Shown here: piece after piece, positions 11,801-23,800 of the stretch
How positions within the stretch are numbered: the first letter of the stretch is position 1
Layout of the letters: the number at the start of each line of letters is the position of its first letter
Assembly (NCBI GenBank): GCA_020636475.1
Contig: JACJXU010000007.1
Location: forward strand, 62,001-126,000
From: Chitinophagales bacterium
Lineage (GTDB): Bacteria > Bacteroidota > Bacteroidia > Chitinophagales > UBA2359
Length of the DNA stretch: 64,000 nucleotides
Reading direction: 5' to 3'
Program-made: the position numbers and the translations under genes
The notes under the pieces: generated by a model
What the model saw: only the letters and a program-made list of their open reading frames with translations
Told to the model about the DNA's origin: nothing
Database searches by the model: none

Positions 11801-14800
11801 CCAAGTGTAAAAATCAAATCCCGGTGTTGCGGTAAGGTTTAGTTCGTCCGAATCAGCACAAATAAACAGTTCAGTATTTGCAGGTGTAATACTCACTTCC
11901 GGCAAACCGATAGTTTGTATTTGTACCGGATTAGATATTCCTTCACAACCTGCGCCATTGTTTACATATACAGCATAACTTCCAGCTTCTGTTACTGCAA
12001 GGCTCGCAGTAGTTGCCGTAGGAATAAGTGCTCCATCTTTATACCATTTATAGTTAGAATAATTTCCGGGTATAGAAAGAAGTGTACTTCCTCCTTCGCA
12101 GAAGTCGCCAGAACTTATTACTATTTCCGGTGTAGGGGTACTATTGGTAGATAGTACTAAAATTGGCGAACTTGCCGTACAACCGTTGTTGTCGGTTACA
12201 GTTACATATACATTGGCACTGGTTTGCAAAAGAATACTGTTCGTATTATTACCATTTACAATGGTATTATTTAGATACCAAACATAATTTACAAAACCAG
12301 CATCGGCGGTAAGTGTAAACACATTTCCATCACAGAAATTGCCTTCGCTACTTACGCTGATATTTACGGTAGGATTACTATGAATAGTAATTTCGGTAGG
12401 TGCTGAAACAGCATTACAGCCACCAATGGTTTGTACACTTACGGTATAGGTTCCACTGGCGTATGCGGTATAAGTATTTGCACTACTTTGCTGTACAATA
12501 ACACCTTGCTCATTTTGCCAAGTATATTGATTGTAACCCGCAGTAGCCGTCAGTAATATGCCGCCATTGCCACATATTTCAGGATTTGATACGCTTATTT
12601 GAGGAATTGCCGCACTATTTACATTAATAGTAATGGATTCGCTGGCAGTACAACCTTCTTCACTTACAATAGTAGCGGTGTAGGTAGTCGTTGCATTTGG
12701 TGTGGCAATAGGATTGGCACAAGTAGTACAACTTAATCCTGTAGCCGGCGACCAAGTTATTTGGCTTGCATTGCTATTGATAAATAAAATACTGCTTTCG
12801 CCCACACAAATTTGTGTATCGGTAGCACCAATATTTACCGGAGGAATTTCTTTTATTTCTACTTGTACACCATTAGAAGTATTGCTGCAACCATTAGCAT
12901 TGATTGCTTCTACTACATAGGTTCCGTTTAGGATAGCGTTGTAAGTATTAGAAGTTCCGGTTTGTACTAACGCATTGCCATTGCGATACCAGTTGTATTG
13001 ACTATAACCAAAAGTAGCCGTTAGTGTTACAGGTTGGTTATTATTTTGGCAAATTTCTGTGTAAACAGGTGTTAAAGCTACTTGCGGTAGCGGTAATACT
13101 TCAATTTGAATTGCAGAAGATACGGCACTACAATTATTCAGGTCAGTAACAGCTACGGTATAGTTGCCACTTTGCGTAACGGTAAGTGTATTGTCAACAG
13201 CAGTCGAAATCGCTGCTCCGTTTCTAAACCACTGAATATTGGCAAAATTGCCTAATACTGCAAGTGTGGTAGATTCTCCCTGACAGAATTCGATATCACC
13301 TACCAATACAGTTGGTTCGGGATTATCGCTTACATTTACAAACACACTTGCCGATGCTCCAACACAACCATTATAATCCGTTACTTCTACAAATACCATT
13401 GCGGTATTGGAAAGCACAATACTCGGACTGGTTTGTCCGGCAGCGGCTTGTCCGTTTATATACCATTGGTAAGCAGCATAGTCAGAGGTTGTTTGTAAAG
13501 AAACATTACCGCCTTCACATAAGTTTAGTTCTCCTAATAAACTAATAGTAGGCTCCGGATTTTCATTGATAGATAAACTTACTGTATTTGACTGTGCAGG
13601 GCATTGTTCCGCATCGCTTACTTCTACACTATATGTTCCGGCAATTCCCGTAGTTAAGGTATTGCTACTTCCGGCTTGCACTAAAGTGATGCCGTTTAAG
13701 TAGAATTTATAGTTGTCGAAACCTTGCGTTGCAGTTATTAACGTAGTCTCACCTGCGCAAACACTTTCTTCGCCTATATTTAAAACAATATTCGGTGTAG
13801 GTTTTACCACTATGGTTACTGATTCTGATTTTTCGCAACCATAGCTGTCGGTAATGGTAAGGGTATATGTAGTAGTCTGGGTTGGGGTAGCTACTGGTCT
13901 TGCACACGTTAAGCAATTCAAGCTACCATTGTTTGGCATCCACGAAAAGGTTTCCGCATTGGCATTCGCATCAAATTCTACTACCTCGCCCGGACAAATT
14001 TCGTATTTATCTGCCGTTAAATTCACAGGTAATGAAGGCGGTACCAATACATTTACGGTTTCGCCGGACATTGCTTTACAACCTTTGTCGTTAGTTACTT
14101 CTACAGAGTAAATGCCTGTACTGTAGGCTTCAAATGTTTGTAATGCTGCACCCTGCCCTACTATTTCCACTCCATTGTAGTACCAAGTGTAGTATGCGTA
14201 GGATTCCTGAACGGCTAAAACAACCGGAAGGTCTGTCTCGCCACAAACTAAGAAAGAAGTTTCCACCAAATGAGGTGTCGGCAACGGATTTACAATTATT
14301 TGTACCACAGGCGATGTTCCTTCACAACCCGCCAAATCATTTACATATACCGTATAAGCACCGGATTGACTCACTTCAAGATTGTTGTCTGTACCCGTAG
14401 GAATAGCAACATTGTTTCTATACCATTGAATTTCTCCATATACGCCCTGAACGGCTAATGTTGTTGTTTCGCCAACGCATATTTCTGTAACCGGAGCAAT
14501 AATTACCGGATTGGGTAATGGATTGGTATTTACTACTACAGTACTTGATTGTGCTACACAGCCGTTGCTGTTCGTTGCTACAACATATACGTTGGCAGAA
14601 TTACTCACTTCAAACTGATTGTTGGCACCACTTTGCAACAATATACCATTGGCATACCACTGATAATTGCTAAAGTTATTATTTGCCTCTAACATTACGG
14701 AGCCGCCTTCGCAGAAAGTATTTTGACTCAAAAACTCAATACTAACCGTTGGTTGCTCATAGAACGAAATAGCTACCATATTCGACGTTGCAGGGCAACC

Positions 14801-17800
14801 CGTCGCGCCGATAGCCGTAACATAGTACGAGCCACCGACTTGTGTTGTAAATACGGACGAAGCACCGTTTTGTACAATTACGCCATTTTCTTTGTACCAT
14901 GTGTATTGCACATATCCACCACTGGCTTGCAAACTTATAGATTCCCCTTGGCAAACAGCTATATCACCCAAAACGCTAATTGATGGCGCAACGGTATTGA
15001 GTACCTGAACCGTAACTTGGTCAGTTGCTGTACAACCTTCTTCATCTGTGATACTTACCGTATAAGTGGTAGTCTGAGTTGGTGTCGCCACAGGATTAGG
15101 ACAATTTAAGCAATTTAAACTTTGTACCGGAGACCAACTAATATTGCTTGCATTTGAATTTACAAACAGTTGTGTGCTCTCGCCCAAACAAATTTGTGTA
15201 TCCGTAGCTCCCGCATTTACCGGTGGGATTGATTTTAATAAAATATTTGCACCGTTTGACTGCCCTTCACAACCATTTTCATTGATAACCTTAACGGTAT
15301 ATGTTCCACTTTGACCCGCATTATACGTATTCGATGAACTGGATTGAACCAATGCTCCACCATTTAAATACCAATTGTATGTACTATAGCCCGGCGTTGC
15401 CGTAAGCAGTACGGTTTCGCCATCTTCTTGGCAAATTTCTGTATTTACAGGTACTACGGCTACTTGCGGTAGTGGATTTACAACGATATTGATGGCAGAT
15501 GAAGTAGCAGAACATCCTTCAAAATCGGTAACACTTACAGTGTATGCGCCCGATTGTACAGCAAAATAATTGTTGGAAGTTCCGGTTGGAATAATACTTC
15601 CGTTTAAGTACCATTGTACACTGGCGTAGCCACCTAAAACGGCTAATTCTGCTGTTTCGCCTTGACAAATTTCTGTTTGCTCCGCTAAAACACTAGGTTG
15701 AGGATTAGAATTTACGTCTATATACACTACGGAAGATGTTCCTTCACAACCATTTTCATCGGTAACTTTTACATATACATTTCCACTTTGCGAAATAGTT
15801 ACAACATTGTTATTAGCTCCGTTAATTACATTATCATTCAAATACCAAACGTACGCGCTGTAAACTTCTGTATTAATACTTACAGAACCACCTTCACATA
15901 AGTTGATATTGCCGGCAATATTAAGGCTTGGTGTTGGCAAATCGTGTACAATTAATGATTGAGGCGAAGATGGTTTACTACAACCATATTGGTTGGTAGC
16001 GATTACCGTATAAACACCTGCTTCGGAAGTAACTAACACATTGTTAGTGCCTGATTGTACTAAGGTAATACCATTGCGATAGAAATCGTAGTTTTGGAAT
16101 CCGGCAGTAGCCACCATCGAAGAAATCTGACCTTCGCATATTTCCGGATCTGTAATCGTTAAATTAACATTAGGTTCCGGATGAACTATAATGGTTACAG
16201 ACTCGGTTTTTTGACAACCAAAATCATCGGTTATAGTTAGTGTATAAGTGGTAGTTTGTGTTGGTGTAGCAACAGGTCTTGCGCAAGTTAAACAACTCAA
16301 GCTACCGTCATTTGGTGTCCAAGCGAAAATTTCGGCATTGGCATTCGCATCAAATTCTACTACCTCGCCCGGACAAATTTCATATTTATCTGCCGTTAAG
16401 TTCACCGGCATATCGGGAACAACAGTTATTTCTGCTGCATCGCCCGTGATGCCTTTACAACCATTGGCATTGGTTACTTCTACGGTATAAATTCCTGCAT
16501 CGTAAGCCTGATAAGTAGAAGTGGTATTGCCTTGTGCAACTACTTGTACACCATTTTTATACCAAGTATAATAATTGTAGTTTCCGGCAACTACCAAGGT
16601 AATAGGTAATTGGTCATTTCCACAAACCAAAAATTCTGTTTCGAGGAATTGTGGTTGGGGCAATGGATTTACGCTTATGCTCACAGGTGCAGAAGTACCT
16701 TCGCATCCATTTAAATTATTTACATAAACGGTATAATTTCCTGCCTGACTTACTTCGATAATTGAAGAAGTTGCCGTAGGAATAAGTTGGTCATTTAAGT
16801 ACCACTGTACAAAAGGATATGCACCTTGAACGGCTAAAGTTGCTGTTTCGCCAGCACATATTTCGGTGATAGGTGCAATAATTTGTGGCTGTGGCAAAGG
16901 TGTTGTAATTATTTGTACCGGAACAGCCGTTCCCTGACAAGCGTTTACATCGGTTGCTACTACGGATACTTCAGTCGTTTGGGCTATTGTTATTTGGTTG
17001 GAAGCACCGTTTTGAGTGGCTACACCATTTACAAACCATTGGTAACTAACGTAACCCGCCGTAGCAATAGCCGTAACACTTCCGCCTTCGCAGAAAGTAT
17101 TGTCGCCCCCTAACATTATGGCAACTTCCGGTGTTGGATTAAATTCAATTTCTATATCGTTGGAAATATTGCTACAACCATTGGCATCTGTTACTTCTAA
17201 ACTGTAAATACCGGGTTCGGAAACAGTTATTGTACTTTGATTTGCCTGATAAATAAGTAAACCATTGCGCAACCACTGACGAGTCGCATAGTTTCCAGCA
17301 GATGATGTAAGCGATACTGTTTCACCCTCGCATACAGGATTTGTTCCTGCGGTGATGCTCACCTGCGGAAGTGGATATACGGTAATTGGAATTTCAAAAG
17401 TTTGTCCCGGACAATTATTGTCGCTTACTACGGCATAATAATTACCGTTTTGGCTCACAATTAACTCTTCGTTAGTAGCATTAGGAATAGCCGTACCGTT
17501 TCTATACCATTGGTAGGTTTCGTGCGGTTCTGTAAGCGTGAGTATAATATTTTCTCCTTCACAGAATTGTTGTTCGCCATCTACTTCAATGCCGGGTTGT
17601 GGAATTGGATAAACGGTAATGGTAAATGTTTCAGACATTACTTCGCAACCATCGAAAGTTTGAGCAGTTACAAAATAAGTGCCGCCGGTAGAAGCAACGA
17701 AACTATTGAGCGAGCCGCTTACTATGGCTCCATTGTGATACCATGTATAATTGAAAAATCCTGATGCTACTTGTAAATTGGCTGTTTCGCCTTCGCAAAT

Positions 17801-20800
17801 ATCTTGGATAGGATTAGTTAGTAAACTTAAAGTCGCATTAGGCGGTAAAATATTGGCTGTTGCAGGAGTTGATGTTCCACTACAACCATTGTTATCGCTT
17901 ACATAAACCAAGTAATTTCCGGAAACAGTGGTAGTAAATACATTTCCTGTACCCAATACGATACCACTTGGTGGAGGATTATTGGCATTGTACCACTGAA
18001 TTTGCGCATAATTGCCAAATACGGCAAAAGTAACACTTTGTCCTTCACAGACGGTGGTAGAACCAACAGCACTAATTTGTGGTGGCGTAAATTGATGGAC
18101 AGTAATGGTTACTGGGTCGGAAATAACTTCGCAACCATTTAAATCTATTGCTTTTATCGCGTAAGTTCCCGATTGAGAAACAGTTAAAGTATTTCCCGCT
18201 GCGGAAATAACGTTGCCGTTGAGCGTCCACATATATTCATCAAAAATATTGGGAACACTTAATACTACACTTTCTCCTGTACACAAATCTGTATCATTAT
18301 TGGCTACGGTAATGTTAATAGCTTGTAGGGAATGTACCGTTACAATAATCGGTTCTGACGAGCCATTACAACCGTTTTCATCTGTGGCAGTTACAAAATA
18401 GTTGCCGGAGGTACTAGTTGTGAAAGACAGACCCGTATGAACTGGCTGTGCCGGAGGTGGATTATTTTCTGTGTACCATTGCACATTGGTATAATTTCCG
18501 GCAATAAAAAGCGTAACGCTTTCGCCGCCACAAACTTCAGTTTCTCCATTGGCAAGAATAGTAGGTTTTACATACTCATTAATTGTTACAGGAATAGGTG
18601 GCGATGAAACGCCTTCACATTGATTGGCAGTATTAGAAACTACTACTACATAATAATCGCCCGAAACCGTTGGGGCAAAAAGTTGGTTGCTACCCACCGG
18701 AATAGGTGCTGTAGGATTTGACGCATCAAACCAAGCGTAGGAATAATATCCTGCTCCTGCATCTAATACAATTTCTCCTGCTCCGGCACACGTACTCAAA
18801 TCACCGCTTACAATTACTTCTGGCTCAGGCAATGGCTCTGTTTCTATTGTTATACTATAGGTAGCATCACAACCATATGCATCTAAATACGATAAAATAT
18901 AAGTAGTAGTACCTACTGGTGGTGTAATAATTGGATTTGAAACATAAGGATTGCCAAAACCATTAAGTGGCAACCAGCTATACTGCGACCCACCCGCAGG
19001 TCCATTAAGTTGAATACTCTGACCTTCACAAACACTTTGGGCATTTGCCGTTATATTGTTGGAAGGAGTAATAGTAATGGTTACAGACTGCGACGAAGTA
19101 CAAGACGTAGATAAATTGCCGCGCTGTGTTATAAGCGTATAAGTCTGCGTAATAGGTTGATTGGTATTGTTTTCTAAACTAAATATCGGATTGGCACAAT
19201 CTGTACAACTTAAATGATTGCCATAATTGTCATTATAAATCCAAGTATAATGATAGCCTGGCACAGCGACACAACCCAGTTCAATAGAAGCACCGGAACA
19301 CACACTTACATCGTCCGATACATTGTCGTATTGTACTTCGGGGAAAAATAAATTGCTAGGCAAACAAACACAGTTTTCACTATCATCAACATAGAGTAAT
19401 AAGGGACAAGCCTGTCCGCCTGATACCAAAATAGACCGTTCAATATTTATAATTTGTCCGGCATTAATTACATCGGTGTAAACATAAGTGTCCAACAACG
19501 CGTCGGCTGCATCGTACACACCATTGGCATTCGCATCGTGGATATATTTTATGGTTAAATAATCGCCGGGAAGCGTAGCAATACCATAATTTTGCAAAGC
19601 AATATTGGTATTGAGCTGTTCAAACGGACCGCCTGAACAAGTAGCATATATGTCGGTTTGGTTTTGTAAAAACTGTAAGTTAGGCTTTTCTACCGTTAAA
19701 TTGAAGATAGAATTTCCGGTGAGAATTTCTACGAAACAAACCTGATAACCCGGCTCGGCAATATCACCGCAACCTAAGAATCCAAAGGTGTAAGTTTCAA
19801 TACCAAACCCTTGCGAGCCACAACTTTCAGCATAATTGGTGGCATCTACCTTAAAGTCCACCTGAGCAATAGCATTTACAGGCATATTGGGCGGAAGTTG
19901 CCAGTTTAGTTCTTGAAAACCATCGGCTATTTCTACAATAGACGGTTCTTCCAAAGCCCAGTTGGCAGGCGACACAGCAACACTTGTTCCGGGAACATAC
20001 GAAAGTCCTTGTGGCATACGCACGCGAATGAAATCGTAAGCTCCGATAGGTGCCGGACCAAAGTTTTGGGCTATCGCCGAAAAATTAACCGGTTCGGGAT
20101 TACAAGGTTGAATAGGGTCGGCAGTAAGCACCAACTGTGTATTGTAGGGAGGCTCGGCTCCTTCAATTATTTGTTCGGCTCCTTGCAAAGCTCCATTAGA
20201 GAATTTGCCGCAGGCATTTATACCAAAAGCTCTGAACCTAAAAATATCACCGCTGCGGAAATCACAATTTGTTTTTACCTCAAAACGAATTTTAAACCGA
20301 TTGAGTAAATCATCGGGCGTAGGAATACCTACTAAACCATTTTCTGCTAAAATAGTATTAAATTCCGTAGCATCAAAGCGATACACAATACCCAAAATAT
20401 TGGTGTCAATGGGTTCGGGAATTACGCTGATAGGAATATAAGGTGCATCAAAAGGATAAGCAAAAGAGAAACTGTTTTCTACAAACTCTGCTCCTTGAAG
20501 CGGTAAAATAATGTCAAATTTTATATCATAAATAGTTCCTAAACTTACATTTTTAAATTCTAATTCAAAAAACGCATCACTACAAAGGTCAATAGGCCCT
20601 GAACTATCTAAAAGATTCGCTTGCATAGAAGCCGGCTCGGGTTGCAATAAAAGTAAAGTTTTTACTTCTTTGTTGGGACAAGCATTACTAAGATTCGGGT
20701 TGATGAAATTTCCGAGACAATTCCAACCCATTCTTACCTTTATTTCGTCCACTTCGCAAGTAGAGTAAGTGGCTGTAAGTTTGAAAACTCGACAATTATC

Positions 20801-23800
20801 TCCATCAAATGGTCCCATATTTACCCAAACGTTTTGATTGTTATTGTAGCTGCTTAAAGTATAATTAATAGGATTTTGCGTATCGGTTACTTCTTCAATT
20901 TCTGTAAAATTAATAGCTCCGCTTTCCGATTCAAAAGCTAACCAACTGAAACCAGCATCGTATTCTGCGACATTACATACTTCAATTAACCATGAGGCTT
21001 CTTTATTGATACCTTGCACTACTGGCGTAAGATTATTTAACACAAATTGTGGCGGACGATACAATACAATCGCAGAAGATTCGGCTTCCATTTGCGTTAC
21101 ACAACTTGGGTCGAAGGCATTGGCGTAGTAGTTGTCGTCAATGCTGTATTGATACGTAATGAGTCCATTACCATTTGCCTGACAAGAGGGGCGTAATTCA
21201 AAATGAAATCTATATACAAGTCCTCCTTCCGTTTTATCGGGTATAGGCCACTGCGCTTCAATATTTTCAAAACGCAGAATAGTACCATTGGCTTGAATAA
21301 GCGGATCGGTAGGAAAACTAATCCATTGGTCGCCCACTTTCGCTTCTACCAAGCCACTGCTTTGAATGTATGAAAAACCTTCGGGCAAGCCGAATACCGT
21401 TGCATTTAGATTACCAAACCAAGGACGATATTCTAATAGAAAATCATCACCGCCTGTTGCGGGAATTTCCAGAAAACCATCTACCATTATTTCGCCACTA
21501 CAACCATATTGTTCTTGTGTAACTCTGCTAAGCGGCATTACGGCAGGATTGGCGATATAGAAGTCCGCTATTTTTGATTTACAGCCATAATTCTGACCAT
21601 TCTCTTTTCCAAAAATGCCTCCTACAAATTGCGTAAGCGTCATATCACTACCATAACCATTAGCTTCGGTAACTTTGAAGTTGATAATTGCTTGAAGTTG
21701 ATCTGTTTCATATAAAAACATTTCGTTATTAGCTAAACAATTACTGAAATCAAAATCCAAATAAATTACATCATTGCCTAATATATCTTGCGTAACAGTT
21801 TGCGTTGGTGAAGGAATAGCACACGTAAGCGGTAATCCATTTACAATAAAAGTTGCATTTAAATACTCCAAAGGCAATTCATTATTGGGCGTATAAATTG
21901 CCAAACGTGCTCCGGCACCACTCAAACTATCTATGCCTACCAACTGATCTACCGTTCCATTAACAGTAACTTCTATATGGTCGCAGGTGTAGGCTCTGTC
22001 TAATTCGATACCTTGCATATTGGCATTGGCTAAAGTAGTCATGCTATTATCAATCCAGCCAAAAGTTGTTCTTTCGACATTGATAGCTTCAGTTACTACT
22101 CCCGTACAATTTCCTACACCACACTCATTGTCTATTAGTATCACATAAGAGTCGCAAGCGCGCGAAGAATAACAGTTGGCACAAGCACAACTATATACTA
22201 CCTGAAAATCTATATTTTCCTGAATAATAGGTCCGCAACCTCTGCTATCATCAAACTGTAGGGTAAATGTCCAACAATCAGTAAAACTTTCGTCATCAGC
22301 ACTTATCGTACCACCGCTTAAATAAAAAGTGGAATCATTTTCAACAATAATATTAGCAGGTGAAGTTTGTCCTTCGTGATTGATAAGTGCTGATAGCGGT
22401 GAAAAATCCGAACTGCTGGTACTTACTCTCAAGCGCACTTGTGCATCTGGGCAGGTAACATTTTGGAATAAGTAAGAATAACAATACTCGTAGCTAACGG
22501 TTTGGGTTGGTTGTGTAATAACTGCATCTCCTTCGATATAAGCAAAAGCTGAAGGCGATGAACGAACATTGAAAATAGTACGCGATTTAGGGTCTTTAGG
22601 ATTGCCACATTGGTCTTCGTAGTTTACCGCAAAAATTAAATCGCTGGTACAAGAATTTAAATTTAATTGACCACATTCTACGCCAAAGCAGTTGCGCTCG
22701 TAGGTAAGCGTGAAGGAAAAAGAATCGCCTATTGCCATTTCTCCGGCAAAACCATCATCATCAATATCTTCCAAAATACCTAAGTCACTTATATTAACAA
22801 TGTATCCGTTGCTGGTAGTGCTTAATGTCGGCACCACCGGAACGTTATTTATATAAAAAGTATTTACATTGTAAGCATCTAAAAACGGGCTATCGTCACA
22901 GTTTGTTTTTATTTCTACCCAAATATCGCGGGCGTACCCTGCGCCGGGCGTAACTTCACTTCCGTTATTGGTTACGGTATAAGTAAAGTAATTTTCCTCA
23001 CACAAAGTTGATTCGGACTGGTCGCTTACCGCAATATTCATTCTCGGCAAGCCTTGCCCAATATTGTATCCATTGGTAAGCATACTGCGCTGGCAAGTTT
23101 CATTTTCGCAACCCCAATATACTTCAAAATCGGTTAGTCTATTGTCGGGTTCGCACGTTAGTACTTTTACGGTTTCTATAATGACAAGTTCTTCCGATTC
23201 GTAAAAAATGCCATTTAACCCTACACTATTTAACATACTGGTAGAAATTTGTGCAATAGAACTACTATCGGTATCGACGAAACTTAGGTTCTGCGTAATT
23301 CCAGTACTAAGGTTTGCTATTTGCATACTCTGCATTTCTACGCCTCCATGATGAATGCTTTCGTAGGTGAAATCATCTACAAAAGCATTAATACCATCTT
23401 GCGATATTTTAATCTGCCGCGTATAAGTATCGCCCACATTTAAAACAGGATAATTGGGTGCAATTTCCAATAAATTTAAAAAAGGAATATAAATAGAAGT
23501 ATTATACTCCAAAGGCGGCGTATAAACAAAACTTCCTCCTTGATAATTGAGCGTATAAGTTATATTAATCGGCTCAAGATTAATCCAGGAATCTACCACC
23601 GGACAACTACCTTCTACCAATACAAAAAGTATAAGGCTGTCTCCGGCAGCAATGTTGGGCAAGTTGAATACCGGCGTATTGGTAGTAGATACAATACTTT
23701 GGGTTATATTTGCACCTGAGTTGCTTCCTACAAAATTAGCATACTTCATGCCTTCCGGTAGAGCAAGTTTTAAGCTTGGACTAATTAAATTTGCATCGGC

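Noticed and set aside
11656..16411. Regularly spaced repeats as a CRISPR array
   Set aside because: The period is about 1.19 kb and in frame within a coding sequence; no short repeat-spacer pattern.
19913..20308. 131-codon plus-strand frame, and many similar ones, inside the giant gene
   Set aside because: Shadows of the adhesin gene; the repeated ones recur only because the domains repeat.
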